64,000 bases of DNA from Salipiger profundus (GTDB taxonomy: Bacteria > Pseudomonadota > Alphaproteobacteria > Rhodobacterales > Rhodobacteraceae). Where the stretch lies: contig NZ_CP014796.1 of assembly GCF_001969385.1 (NCBI RefSeq), positions 3,427,501-3,491,500 of the forward strand. The letters run 5' to 3'. Position numbers and translations under genes: made by a program. The notes beneath the pieces are model-generated. The model had not been told where the DNA came from and did not search any database. It was given only the letters and a program-made list of their open reading frames with translations. Shown piece after piece: positions 44,265-53,359 of this stretch (the first letter of the stretch is position 1; each line of letters opens with the position of its first letter).

Positions 44265-44995
44265 CTGCGCCCGCGACCCCCGCACCCTTTGATCCTGCCG
44301 TGCTGCGGCAGGATCTCTCGGCGGCGTTCCGGATCTGTCATCAGATGGGCTGGAGCGAATCCGTCGGCAACCACTTCAGCGCCGCCGTATCCGGCGATGG
44401 CGCCGAGTTTCTGCTGAACGCCTGCTGGCAGCACTTTGCCACCATCCGGCCCGGGGATCTGCTGCGCATCGACGCGCGGGACGGGACCGTGCTTGAGGGG
44501 CAGGGCGCGCCCGATGCCTCGGCCTGGTGCGTGCATGGCACGCTGCATCGCCGCAAGCCCGAGGCCAGGGTGATCCTGCACGCGCATTCGCCCTATGCGA
44601 CGGCGCTGGCCTGCCTGAAGGACCCCACCGTCGTGCCCATCGACAACAACACGGCCCGGTTCCACGGGCGGACCGCCTATGACCTCGACTTCGGCGGGAT
44701 CGCCGATGCCGAGGAAGAGGGCGAGCGGCTGGCCGAGCGGCTTGGTGACAAGTCGGTGTTGGTGATGGGCAATCACGGTGTCACCATCGTGGGCGAGACA
44801 ATCGCCGCTGCATTCGAGGATCTCTACTTCTTCGAGAAGGCGGCGCAGACGCTGGTGCTTGCACGGTCTACCGGGCAGCCGCTGTCGGTGCTGTCCGATG
44901 CGGTGGCGCAGAACACCGCAGATGGCTGGCGCGCCTATGCCGGGATGGCCGACCGGCATTTCGACTTCCTGAAGTCGCAGTTGCCGCCCTTGTAA
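44261..44995 (+). CDS. Class II aldolase/adducin-family protein
   Basis: A 244-residue protein. Metal-binding His residues lie in VILHAHSPYA and VMGNHGVTIVG, as in fuculose-phosphate aldolase-like proteins. The N-terminal SESVGNHFSA matches the phosphate/substrate loop region. It is coupled by ATGA overlap to the dioxygenase, so its substrate is probably the hydroxylated product or a linked compound; no class II aldolase step is known to me in carnitine breakdown. A hairpin terminator follows. Confidence 0.8.
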   Translation: MTAPATPAPFDPAVLRQDLSAAFRICHQMGWSESVGNHFSAAVSGDGAEFLLNACWQHFATIRPGDLLRIDARDGTVLEGQGAPDASAWCVHGTLHRRKPEARVILHAHSPYATALACLKDPTVVPIDNNTARFHGRTAYDLDFGGIADAEEEGERLAERLGDKSVLVMGNHGVTIVGETIAAAFEDLYFFEKAAQTLVLARSTGQPLSVLSDAVAQNTADGWRAYAGMADRHFDFLKSQLPPL

Positions 44996-45017
44996 GGGGC
45001 GAGACATACTCGAACCT

Positions 45018-45048
45018 GCGCCCCCGCTGCGATATGTGGCGGGGGCGC
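45018..45048 (+). terminator. Hairpin terminator after the dioxygenase-aldolase operon
   Basis: Perfect 10-bp arms GCGCCCCCGC and GCGGGGGCGC with an 11-nt loop lie 22 bp past the aldolase stop and before the LysR gene. Confidence 0.65.
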
Positions 45049-45116
45049 CTTGCGTCTGCATGTCTCCCATGCGGCGCGGCGGCGCCCGTCTGCCCATGCT
45101 GCCCCGGAGGCCCGCC

Positions 45117-46016
45117 ATGAAACGCTACCCGTCCATCCAGGCCCTGCGCGCCATCGAAAGCGTGGCCCGCAACGGCGCGCTGTGGCGGGCCGCGTCCGAG
45201 CTCAACGTCACCCGCAGCGCGATCAGCCACCAGCTGCGGCTGCTGGAGAAGGACCTCGGCTTCAAGATTCTCGAGCGCAGCGGCAACCGCACCGAGATCA
45301 CCCCCCGTGCCCGCGCCTATGCCGAGGACGTGCGGCGGGCGCTCAACATGATCGCGACCTCGACGGAAAGGGTGTCGCAGCACGGGCTCTCCGGGCGCCT
45401 GACGGTCAGCGCGCCGCCGGGCTTTGCCTCGGCGTGGCTTTGCCTCAACATGGGAGATTTCCTTGCGGACAACCCGGAGGTGGTGCTGAACGTCCTGAGC
45501 AGTCACAGCCTGACCGACACCAGCAACCCCGAGGCGGATACCTTCATCACCTTCGGGCAGGAATCCCGGCCACATGTGGTGTCGGAGCCGCTTCTGTCGG
45601 TGGAATTCACCCCGCTGTGCAGCCCCGCCTACCTGAGCCGGTTCAAGAACTTCAACGACCTAAGCATCCTGAGCCGCGCCACCCTGCTGCACATGACCGA
45701 TTTCAGCGACTGGGAAAGCTGGATGAACCTGTCGGGCCTGCCGCCCGAGGATGCCCATCGCGGGATCTGCTATTCCGACATGAACATCGTCTACACGGCC
45801 GTCATGGCCGGTGAAGGCATCGCCATCGGGGACACCGTTCTGTGGGGAAAAGAGCTTCAGTCGGGCAAGCTGATGCGCCCGTTTTCCGGTTCGCTGCACG
45901 CGGATACGGGTTATTTCCTTTGCACACCCGAAGCAAATATCGAAAATCCGATCGTGGTTGAATTCCATAAGTGGTTGAAAACGCGCCTGGAAGTGAGGCA
46001 ATTTCGCGACCGTTAA
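45117..46016 (+). CDS. LysR-family transcriptional regulator
   Basis: A 299-residue LTTR. The winged helix (about 5-65) reads ALRAIESVARNGALWRAASE then LNVTRSAISHQLRLLEKDLG. The effector domain ends RLEVRQFRDR. GGAGG sits 7 bases before ATG 45117. It is encoded just upstream and in the same direction as the polyamine-type ABC importer, with a perfect palindrome between them, so it likely controls the import and catabolic genes. Confidence 0.88.
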   Translation: MKRYPSIQALRAIESVARNGALWRAASELNVTRSAISHQLRLLEKDLGFKILERSGNRTEITPRARAYAEDVRRALNMIATSTERVSQHGLSGRLTVSAPPGFASAWLCLNMGDFLADNPEVVLNVLSSHSLTDTSNPEADTFITFGQESRPHVVSEPLLSVEFTPLCSPAYLSRFKNFNDLSILSRATLLHMTDFSDWESWMNLSGLPPEDAHRGICYSDMNIVYTAVMAGEGIAIGDTVLWGKELQSGKLMRPFSGSLHADTGYFLCTPEANIENPIVVEFHKWLKTRLEVRQFRDR

Positions 46017-46023
46017 GGCGCGT

Positions 46024-46040
46024 GACAAATTCTATTTGTC
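46024..46040. promoter_or_regulatory. Perfect palindrome before the ABC importer operon
   Basis: GACAAATTCTATTTGTC has perfect 7-bp arms around TCT. It begins 8 bp after the LysR stop and 87 bp before the ATPase start, in an AT-rich patch that contrasts with the GC-rich surroundings. It fits an operator, possibly for the adjacent LysR protein; that assignment is inference. Confidence 0.55.
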
Positions 46041-46110
46041 GAGAAGTGTAAAAGGTTTCATTTGCGGTTGTCACCGCCTTTTCCCTACTTTCCGGCCAAC
46101 GCAGACAGGA

Positions 46111-47163
46111 ATGAAGAGTGAGGCGCGTGTGACGGACACAACGCAGATAGAAGCCCGTTCGGTCGGAAAGAAGTTCGGGAAATTCAATGCGCTGAGGGAC
46201 GTCTCCCTGCAGGTGGCCAATGGCGAATTCCTGTCCCTTCTCGGGCCGTCGGGGTCGGGAAAGACCACCTTTCTGACCCTGCTTGGGGGCTACGAGAACG
46301 CCACTTCGGGCAAGCTTTTCCTCGACGGTCAGGACATGACCGGCTGGACCGCGAAACAGCGCGGCTTCGGCATGGTGTTCCAGGGCTACGCGCTGTTCCC
46401 GCACCTCACCGTGGCCGAGAACATCGCCTTTCCGCTGAAGGTGCAGAAGCGGTCGAAATCCGACATCAAGGACCGCGTCGCCCGCATGGTCGAGATGGTC
46501 GGCCTCAGCGGACACGAAGGCAAGCGGCCCCGCGCCCTGTCCGGCGGGCAGCAGCAGCGGGTCGCGCTGGCGCGGGCGCTGGCCTACGAGCCGGAGGTTC
46601 TGCTGCTCGACGAGCCGTTCTCGGCGCTCGACAAGAACCTGCGTGGCCAGATGCAGGAAGAGCTGCGCCGCCTGCACCGTGATCTTGGCACCACCTTCGT
46701 CTTCGTGACCCACGACCAGGAAGAGGCGCTGGCGCTGTCGACGCGCATCGCGATCTTCAACCATGGTGAACTTCAGCAGGTGGGCACGCCGGACACGGTC
46801 TACGAGCGCCCCGCGAACCGCTTTACCGCAGAGTTCCTCGGCGACATCAACATCCTTTCCGTCGATGACAGCTCGCGCGGGATTGCGGGAACGCCGCTCG
46901 AGCTGCCGGTGAATGCCGCCAGCTTCGAGCATGTGGCCATCCGGCCCGAGCACATGCGTCTTGCCGATGCAGGCGATGCCATCCAGCTGCCCGCCACGGT
47001 GCGCGACCGGGTCTACCTTGGCTCCAAGTCGCGGCTTCTGCTCGAGACGCGGGCCGGCGAAGAGCTGATGCTCTACTTCGACAATGGCGGGGCTTTGCAG
47101 GCGCCCGAGCCCGGCGCGGACATCCGCGTCACGTGGGAGACCGGCGACAGCTTCGCCCTCTGA
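46111..47163 (+). CDS. Polyamine-type ABC transporter ATPase (PotA-like)
   Basis: A 350-residue ATPase. Walker A is GPSGSGKTT, Q-loop FQGYALFPHLTV, signature LSGGQQQR, Walker B VLLLDEPFSALD and switch VTHDQEEA. A C-terminal TOBE domain (about 280-345) is present, as in PotA. The start is uncertain: ATG 46111 or GTG 46129, which has GAGG before it. It heads the import operon. In this context the cargo is probably carnitine, gamma-butyrobetaine or crotonobetaine instead of a polyamine. Confidence 0.9.
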   Translation: MKSEARVTDTTQIEARSVGKKFGKFNALRDVSLQVANGEFLSLLGPSGSGKTTFLTLLGGYENATSGKLFLDGQDMTGWTAKQRGFGMVFQGYALFPHLTVAENIAFPLKVQKRSKSDIKDRVARMVEMVGLSGHEGKRPRALSGGQQQRVALARALAYEPEVLLLDEPFSALDKNLRGQMQEELRRLHRDLGTTFVFVTHDQEEALALSTRIAIFNHGELQQVGTPDTVYERPANRFTAEFLGDINILSVDDSSRGIAGTPLELPVNAASFEHVAIRPEHMRLADAGDAIQLPATVRDRVYLGSKSRLLLETRAGEELMLYFDNGGALQAPEPGADIRVTWETGDSFAL

Positions 47164-47258
47164 GCCCATTCCCCCTTTCAAAACAGCCCACCCCGATGCG
47201 CCCTGCGCCTCGGGACCGGGGAAGACTTGACCATAAAACCGAAAAAACAGGTGAGACC

Positions 47259-48365
47259 ATGACCAGACATTTCCAGCAAGACCTCGTCGAGATCCTCAAG
47301 GAGCGTGCGTCCTCGGGCAAGCTTTCGCGCCGCCAGATGATGCAGGGCTTCGCGGCGCTGATGGGCACCACCGCCGTCGGTGCCGGCGCGGCCCGCGCGC
47401 AGGAGGGCCGGCTGGTCTTCGTGAACTGGGGCGGCGATGCGCTTGACGCGATGGACGAGGCTTTCGGCAAGCCCTTCACCGAGGAAACCGGCATTCGCGT
47501 GCTCTATGACGGTTCGGGTCCGACCGAGGGGTCGATCACCGCGCAGGTGCAGGGTGGCCGCCCAAGCTGGGACCTCGTGGATGCGGACCCGTTCTCGTCC
47601 CAGTCGCTGGGCCGCCAGGGCATGATGGAGCCCATCGACTACACGATCGTCGACCCGGACAAGCAGCGTGAGGGCTTTGGCTGGGAATACTCCTCGTCCT
47701 GCTATTTCTACAGCTACGTCATCGCCTACGACGCGACACGGTTCGACGAACCGCCCACCTCGATCGCCGATTTCTTCGACACCGAGAAATTCCCCGGCAA
47801 GCGGTCCATGTACAAGTGGGGTGCAGGCATGTGGGAAGCGGCGCTGCTTGCGGACGGTGTCGCGCCGGAGGATCTCTACCCGCTCGACCTCGAGCGCGCC
47901 CATGCCAAGATCGAAGGCTTCAAGGATCACATCGGTGCCTTCTGGGGCGGGGGCGCGGAAAGCCAGTCGCTGTTGCTGAACGGTGACGTGTCCATGGCGC
48001 TGATCTGGAACACCCGGGCGAGCCTTCTGGACAAGGACACCGAGGGCGAGATCACCTTTACCTGGCAGGATGGCATCATCGGACCGGGCGGGATCGGCGT
48101 TCTCAAGGGCAACCCCGGCGGCACCGAGGCCGCGATGCAGTACATCGCCGCCACGCAGGAGCCCGAGCGTCAGGTGGTGCTGTTCCAGATGCTGGGCAAC
48201 GCGCCCTCGAACCCCGCCGCCGACGCCCTCATCCCCGAGGACGAACGCCACTACAACGCCATGGACCCCGAGAACCTGCCCAAGCAGGTGGCGCTCGATA
48301 CCGACTGGTACGAAGAGAACTATGGCGCGGCGCTGGACCAGTATCTCCAGATCATCTCCGCCTGA
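47259..48365 (+). CDS. Polyamine-type ABC transporter substrate-binding protein (PotD-like)
   Basis: A 368-residue periplasmic protein with a Tat-like signal (KLSRRQMMQGFAALMG) cleaved near AAARAQ (about residue 47). The mature protein begins LVFVNWGGDALDAMDEAFG, typical of PotD/family 1 binding proteins. Many Trp and Tyr residues (EYSSSCYFYSY, YKWGAGMWE, IWNTR) could form an aromatic cage for a trimethylammonium group. A 12-bp hairpin follows the gene. Confidence 0.88.
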   Translation: MTRHFQQDLVEILKERASSGKLSRRQMMQGFAALMGTTAVGAGAARAQEGRLVFVNWGGDALDAMDEAFGKPFTEETGIRVLYDGSGPTEGSITAQVQGGRPSWDLVDADPFSSQSLGRQGMMEPIDYTIVDPDKQREGFGWEYSSSCYFYSYVIAYDATRFDEPPTSIADFFDTEKFPGKRSMYKWGAGMWEAALLADGVAPEDLYPLDLERAHAKIEGFKDHIGAFWGGGAESQSLLLNGDVSMALIWNTRASLLDKDTEGEITFTWQDGIIGPGGIGVLKGNPGGTEAAMQYIAATQEPERQVVLFQMLGNAPSNPAADALIPEDERHYNAMDPENLPKQVALDTDWYEENYGAALDQYLQIISA

Positions 48366-48393
48366 GCCTGCCGCCCCATGACCCGGACCTGCC

Positions 48394-48417
48394 GGGAGGC
48401 CGATACATCGGCCTCCC
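48394..48417 (+). terminator. Intercistronic hairpin after the binding-protein gene
   Basis: GGGAGGCCGAT and ATCGGCCTCCC are perfect 11-bp arms around AC, extendable by one C-G pair. It lies 28 bp after the stop and 34 bp before the permease start. As with oppA, it probably raises binding-protein mRNA over permease mRNA. Confidence 0.6.
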
Positions 48418-48450
48418 GTGCACGGGGCCGGGCACCAAGAAGGAGCCTTC

Positions 48451-49260
48451 ATGCGCGCTCTCCTCTGCCTGACATGTCCCCTGCTGCTGTTCCTGGGGTG
48501 CAGCTACCTGCTGCCTTTCCTCGGCATCATGCAGCTGAGCTTCACCGATCCGGTGCCGGGGCTTGAGCAGTACCGTCACGTCCTGAGCGATCCGCTGACG
48601 CAGGGCGTCATCTGGCGCACCCTGCGCCTGTGCGTCATCGTCACCGCCGTGTCCGTCAGCTGTGCCTATGTCATCACGCTGCTCTGGGTGCGCGGCTCTC
48701 CGTTGGTGCGGCTGCTGACCGAGCTCTGCATCATGATCCCTTTCTGGATTTCCGTGCTTAGCCGCGCCTTCGGCTGGCTGTCCATGCTGTCCAACCGAGG
48801 GCTGCTGAACACCTGGCTTCAGGACATCGGCCTCATCGACAGCGCCATCCAGATGACCCGCAACGAGTTCGCCGTGGTCGTCGGCATGTCGCATTACCTC
48901 ATTCCCTTCGCGGTCTTCCCGCTGGCCACGGCCATGCGCAACGTGGACCAGCGTGTCCTCACGGCCGCCGACGGTATGGGAGCCTCGCGCCTGCGGGTGT
49001 TCTGGCAGGTGTTCCTGCCGATGACCGCCAGCGGCATCATGGGCGCCACGCTGCTGGTCTTCGTGTTCTCCATCGGCTTCTACGTCACGCCCGCGCTTCT
49101 GGGCGGCGGCCAGTCCGTGCTCATCGCCGAGCTGATCTACCTCTGGATCTTCCAGATCCCGCAATGGGGCCATGCCGCCGCCATGAGTGTCGCGATGATG
49201 ATCGCCGTCGGTGGCATCCTCTACCTTCTCATGCGTCGCTACGGGGAGATGGCGAAATGA
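48451..49260 (+). CDS. ABC transporter permease (PotB-like)
   Basis: A 269-residue inner-membrane permease with six predicted helices. The cytoplasmic EAA loop is TAADGMGASRLRVFWQVFLP. AAGGAG precedes ATG 48451. Its stop overlaps the next permease start by ATGA. It forms the channel with PotC-like 49257-50069. Confidence 0.88.
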   Translation: MRALLCLTCPLLLFLGCSYLLPFLGIMQLSFTDPVPGLEQYRHVLSDPLTQGVIWRTLRLCVIVTAVSVSCAYVITLLWVRGSPLVRLLTELCIMIPFWISVLSRAFGWLSMLSNRGLLNTWLQDIGLIDSAIQMTRNEFAVVVGMSHYLIPFAVFPLATAMRNVDQRVLTAADGMGASRLRVFWQVFLPMTASGIMGATLLVFVFSIGFYVTPALLGGGQSVLIAELIYLWIFQIPQWGHAAAMSVAMMIAVGGILYLLMRRYGEMAK

Positions 49261-50069
49261 ACCGGCTTCATCCCGGCCTTGCGGCCAAGCTTCTTGCCAG
49301 CCTCGTGGCGCTGTTCCTTCTGATGCCGCTGATCGCGGTGGTGCCGGTCAGCTTCACCTCGCGGCGCTACCTGTCGCTGCCAGATGGAGAGTGGTCCTGG
49401 CGCCATTACATCTCGCTCTTCGAGGACCCGGACTGGGGCAACAGCCTGCTGACCTCGATCCAGGTGGGGGTGCTGGCAAGCCTGCTGGCCGTGCTTCTGG
49501 CCGCCGCCTTCTGCATCGGCCTGTGGATGCTGCGTCCGCGCTTCGCGGGGCTGATGACCGGCTTCGTCCTGCTGCCCATGGTGGCGCCGCCCGTGGTGTC
49601 GTCGCTGACGCTGTACTTCTTCCTGAACCAGCTGTCGCAGTGGAACGGCCTTGTCGCCTATGACCGGCTGGGCGGCGTGGTGCTGGCGCACATGGTGATG
49701 ATCGTGCCCTACGCGGTCGTCGTCATCATGGTCTCGCTCAGCCAGCTCGACCGCCGGATGGACCTTGCGGCGCAGTCCATGGGGGCCAGCGTGGCCACCC
49801 GCGTCTTCGGCGTGGTGCTGCCCAACATCCGCTTCGGCCTGATCGGCGCGTTCTTCCTGTGCTTCCTGCTCAGCTGGGACGAGATCGGCGTGACGCTCTT
49901 CGTCACTTCGGTCGAGACGATCACCTTGCCCCGCCGCATGTGGATGGGCCTGCGTGACAACGTCGATCCGTCGATCGCCGCCCTGTCCGTGGTGCTGATC
50001 TGCGTCGTCACACTGGTGATCGTGGGCCGCGCGGCGCTGCAGTTCCGCAAGGCACGGCAATCCGGCTGA
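49257..50069 (+). CDS. ABC transporter permease (PotC-like)
   Basis: A 270-residue permease with six helices; the N-terminal helix is LLASLVALFLLMPLIAVVPV. The EAA loop is LAAQSMGASVATRVFGVVLP. It is translationally coupled to the first permease and followed by a terminator-like hairpin, so the importer operon may end here or read through to the catabolic genes. Confidence 0.88.
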   Translation: MNRLHPGLAAKLLASLVALFLLMPLIAVVPVSFTSRRYLSLPDGEWSWRHYISLFEDPDWGNSLLTSIQVGVLASLLAVLLAAAFCIGLWMLRPRFAGLMTGFVLLPMVAPPVVSSLTLYFFLNQLSQWNGLVAYDRLGGVVLAHMVMIVPYAVVVIMVSLSQLDRRMDLAAQSMGASVATRVFGVVLPNIRFGLIGAFFLCFLLSWDEIGVTLFVTSVETITLPRRMWMGLRDNVDPSIAALSVVLICVVTLVIVGRAALQFRKARQSG

Positions 50070-50094
50070 GGCGCGGGCCCGCGCCGCGCCTTTC
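50069..50094 (+). terminator. Terminator-like hairpin after the importer operon
   Basis: AGGCGCGG and CCGCGCCT form 8-bp arms with a 7-nt loop, followed by TTCC. The inner GGCGCGGGCCCGCGCC (50070-50085) is itself a perfect palindrome, an alternative fold. Confidence 0.5.
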
Positions 50095-50143
50095 CTCCGA
50101 CCCAAACCCAAGACCTACCGACCCAGAACAAGAGGGTGACCCC

Positions 50144-51304
50144 ATGCATTTTGGCCTGACCGAAGAGCAGGAGATGATCGTCTCCACCGTCCGCAGCTTC
50201 GTCGAGAACGAGATCTATCCCCACGAGGCCGAGGTCGAACGCCTTGGCGAGGTGCCCGAGGAAATCGGGCAGGCGATCAAGCAGAAGTGCCTCGACCTCG
50301 GTTTCTATGCCTCCAATTTCCCCGAGAGCGTCGGGGGGCCGGGGCTGTCGCATCTTGAGTTTGCGCTGGTCGAGCGTGAACTGGGCCGCGGTTCAATGGC
50401 CCTGACCCATTTCTTCGGGCGTCCGCAGAACATCCTGATGGCCTGCGAGGGCGAGCAGGTCGAGAAATACCTGATGCCCGCCGTGCGCGGTGAGAAGATG
50501 GATGCGCTGGCGATGACCGAACCCGACGCGGGCTCGGACGTGCGGGGCATGAAATGCCAGGCGGTGCGTGACGGGGGCGACTGGGTCATCAATGGCTCCA
50601 AGCACTTCATCTCGGGTGCGGAACATGCGGATTTCGTCATCGTCTTCGTGGCCACCGGCGTCGATGACACCCCGCGCGGCCCGAAAAAACGCATCACCTG
50701 CTTCCTCGTGGACCGCGGCACGCCGGGCTTCGAGATCGCACGGGGCTACAATTCCGTGTCGCACCGGGGCTACCAGAACAGCATCCTCTACTTCGACAAC
50801 TGCCGTCTTTCGGACGCGCAGGTGCTGGGCGAGGTCGACGGCGGCTTCGACGTGATGAACGAATGGCTCTATGCGACGCGCATCACCGTGGCCACCAACT
50901 CCGTGGGCCGGGCGCGCCGGGTGTTCGACCACGCGCTGTCCTACGCCGCCGAGCGCAAGCAGTTCGGCCAGCCCATCGGCAAGTTCCAGGGCGTCAGCTT
51001 CCAGATCGCCGACATGATCACCGAGATCGACGCCGCCGACTGGCTGACCCTGTCGGCCGCATGGCGCCTCGACCAGGGCCTGCCCGCCAACCGTGAAATC
51101 GCCTCGGCCAAGGTCTATGCGTCCGAGATGCTCGCGCGGGTCACCGACGCGGCGCTTCAGATCCACGGCGGCATGGGGCTGATGGACGAGCTGCCCATCG
51201 AGCGCTTCTGGCGCGATGCCCGCGTCGAGCGCATCTGGGACGGCACGTCGGAGATCCAGCGGCACATCATCAGCCGCGAGCTGTTCCGTCCGCTGGGAGC
51301 CTGA
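50144..51304 (+). CDS. Acyl-CoA dehydrogenase, probable gamma-butyrobetainyl-CoA dehydrogenase/crotonobetainyl-CoA reductase
   Basis: A 386-residue FAD enzyme. Signatures are AMTEPDAGSDVRGM and RKQFGQPIGKFQGVSFQIAD, with LQIHGGMGLMDELPIERFWR near the end. The catalytic-base region reads RIWDGTSEIQR; many family members have Glu where this has Asp. Lying before a CaiD gene, it probably interconverts gamma-butyrobetainyl-CoA and crotonobetainyl-CoA, the role of CaiA in enterobacteria. The first gene of a six-gene catabolic run with 3 bp to the next. Confidence 0.85.
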   Translation: MHFGLTEEQEMIVSTVRSFVENEIYPHEAEVERLGEVPEEIGQAIKQKCLDLGFYASNFPESVGGPGLSHLEFALVERELGRGSMALTHFFGRPQNILMACEGEQVEKYLMPAVRGEKMDALAMTEPDAGSDVRGMKCQAVRDGGDWVINGSKHFISGAEHADFVIVFVATGVDDTPRGPKKRITCFLVDRGTPGFEIARGYNSVSHRGYQNSILYFDNCRLSDAQVLGEVDGGFDVMNEWLYATRITVATNSVGRARRVFDHALSYAAERKQFGQPIGKFQGVSFQIADMITEIDAADWLTLSAAWRLDQGLPANREIASAKVYASEMLARVTDAALQIHGGMGLMDELPIERFWRDARVERIWDGTSEIQRHIISRELFRPLGA

Positions 51305-51307
51305 CTC

Positions 51308-53359
51308 ATGGAACCGCTGAGCCGTTTCCTGTCGCCCGGGGCCATCGCCGTGATCGGCGGCGGCACCTGGTGCGAGGCGGTGGTGCGCCAGTGCCGCGCC
51401 ACCGGTTTCGCAGGGCCGATCTGGCCCGTGCATCCCAAGAAGGCAGAGATCGGCGGGTTGCCGGCCTATGCCAGCCTCGACGCGTTGCCGGGTGTGCCCG
51501 ACGCCGCGTTCATCGGGGTGAACCGCGAGCTCACGGTTCAGGTCGCGGGCCAGCTGTCGGCCATGGGCTGCGCCGGTGCTGTCTGCTTCGCCGCCGGTTT
51601 CTCCGAAGCGGTGGCCGAGCTTGCCGACGGCGACGCGTTGCAGGCGCGGCTGGTCGAGGCCGCCGGCGACATGCGCGTGCTGGGGCCAAATTGCTACGGC
51701 ATCGTCAATACGCTTGACGGGGTCGCGCTCTGGCCGGACCGGCACGGGATGGACCCGGTGGACAGCGGCGTGGCGGTCATCGGCCAGTCTTCGAACGTGC
51801 TCATCAACCTGACCATGCAGCGGCGGGGCCTGCCGCTGGCCGCTGTGGTGGCGGCGGGCAACCAGGCACAGACCTCGATGTCCGATCTTGGCATCGCGCT
51901 GCTCGAGGATCCGCGCATCACCGCGCTTGGCCTGCATATCGAGGGGATCAGCGACCTGCCTGCCTTCGAGGCGCTGGCTGCACGGGCGGCCGATCTGGGC
52001 AAGCCGATCGTGGCCCTGCGCGTCGGCGCGTCGGAGCAGGCGCAGGCGGCGGCGGTGTCGCATACCGCCTCGCTCACCGGCAGCAACGCCGGTGCCGTGG
52101 CCTTGCTGAAGCGGCTCGGGATCGCGCAGGTGGACACCCCGGCCGAGCTGGTCGAAACGCTGAAAATCCTGCATGTCACCGGCGGGCTGCGCTCGACGCG
52201 GATCGCTTCGGCCTCCTGCTCAGGCGGCGAGGCGTCGCTGATGGCGGACATGGGCGAAGGGGCGGGGGTCGCCTATCCGCCGCTGAACGAGACGCAGAAG
52301 ACCGGGTTGCGCGCCGCGCTCGGCCCCAAGGTCGCGCTGGCCAACCCGTTGGATTACAACACCTACATCTGGGGGGACGAAGACGCCCTGTCCGCGACCT
52401 TCACTGCACTTTGCGATGCCGGGGCGAACCTCGGCATGGGCTGCGTCGTGGTCGACTACCCGCGTGATGACCGGTTCGACGCGCCCGACTACGATCAGGT
52501 GATGCGCGCCGTGGCCGCAACCAGGGCCGCGACCGGCACGCCGATGGCGATGGTCTCGCTCATGTCCGAAGGCTTGTCCGAGGCTGTGGCGCGTCGCGCG
52601 CTCGCAATGGGGATCGTGCCCTTGTGCGGCATGGGGGACGCGCTGACCGCGATACGGGCCGCCGCGCAGGCGGGCCGGTCGGGTGGGGGCAACACGCGCC
52701 CGGCGCCGGTCGCGCTGCCGCTGAACGGGCAGGGCGCTCCGCGCGTGTTCTCCGAGGCCGAGGCCAAGGCGCTGCTGTCCGCCGTCGGCGTGCGCGTTCC
52801 CGGTGCCGCCCGGGCCTCCACCGCCGCCGACGCGGCAAGTTCGGCAGCGCAGATCGGCTTCCCGGTGGTGCTGAAGGGCGAGGGTATCGCCCACAAGACT
52901 GAGGCTGGCGCCGTGGTGCTGAACCTGGCCGATGCCGCCGCCGTCGTCGAGGCCGCGGGCGCCATGCCCGCCTCCAGCTTCCTCGTCGAGGAAATGATCA
53001 CCGGCAGCGTTGCCGAACTGATCCTCGGCGTCACCCGCGACCCGGCGCATGGTTTCGTGCTGACCCTCGGGCTGGGGGGCATCCTCACGGAGCTGATCCG
53101 CGACACCGCCTCGGTCCTCGTGCCCGCGTCGCGCGGCGAGGTGCGTGAGGCACTCGACAGCTTGCGCACCGCGCCGCTGCTGAGCGGCTATCGCGGCCGC
53201 CCCTCCGCCAACATCGAGGCGGTGCTCGACACCGTCATGGCGCTTCAGTCCCTCGTGCAGGATCACGCAGATGCCTTGCATGAAATCGAAATCAATCCGC
53301 TGATCTGCCGCGCCGATGGCGCCGTGGCCGCGGATGCCCTCATCAGGATGGAAGAATGA
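51308..53359 (+). CDS. NDP-forming acyl-CoA synthetase (probable betaine CoA ligase)
   Basis: A 683-residue single-chain synthetase of the acetate-CoA ligase (ADP-forming) type. The CoA-binding domain (IAVIGGGTWCEAVV), the CoA ligase domains with active His in SHTASLTGSNAG (about residue 255) and the C-terminal ATP-grasp domain (GFPVVLKGEGIAHKTEAGAV, then LVEEMITGSVAELILGVTRD) are all present. It should activate gamma-butyrobetaine, crotonobetaine or carnitine as CoA thioester, replacing the AMP-forming CaiC. It overlaps caiD by ATGA. A degenerate paralogue lies at 7968-9680. Confidence 0.85.
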   Translation: MEPLSRFLSPGAIAVIGGGTWCEAVVRQCRATGFAGPIWPVHPKKAEIGGLPAYASLDALPGVPDAAFIGVNRELTVQVAGQLSAMGCAGAVCFAAGFSEAVAELADGDALQARLVEAAGDMRVLGPNCYGIVNTLDGVALWPDRHGMDPVDSGVAVIGQSSNVLINLTMQRRGLPLAAVVAAGNQAQTSMSDLGIALLEDPRITALGLHIEGISDLPAFEALAARAADLGKPIVALRVGASEQAQAAAVSHTASLTGSNAGAVALLKRLGIAQVDTPAELVETLKILHVTGGLRSTRIASASCSGGEASLMADMGEGAGVAYPPLNETQKTGLRAALGPKVALANPLDYNTYIWGDEDALSATFTALCDAGANLGMGCVVVDYPRDDRFDAPDYDQVMRAVAATRAATGTPMAMVSLMSEGLSEAVARRALAMGIVPLCGMGDALTAIRAAAQAGRSGGGNTRPAPVALPLNGQGAPRVFSEAEAKALLSAVGVRVPGAARASTAADAASSAAQIGFPVVLKGEGIAHKTEAGAVVLNLADAAAVVEAAGAMPASSFLVEEMITGSVAELILGVTRDPAHGFVLTLGLGGILTELIRDTASVLVPASRGEVREALDSLRTAPLLSGYRGRPSANIEAVLDTVMALQSLVQDHADALHEIEINPLICRADGAVAADALIRMEE

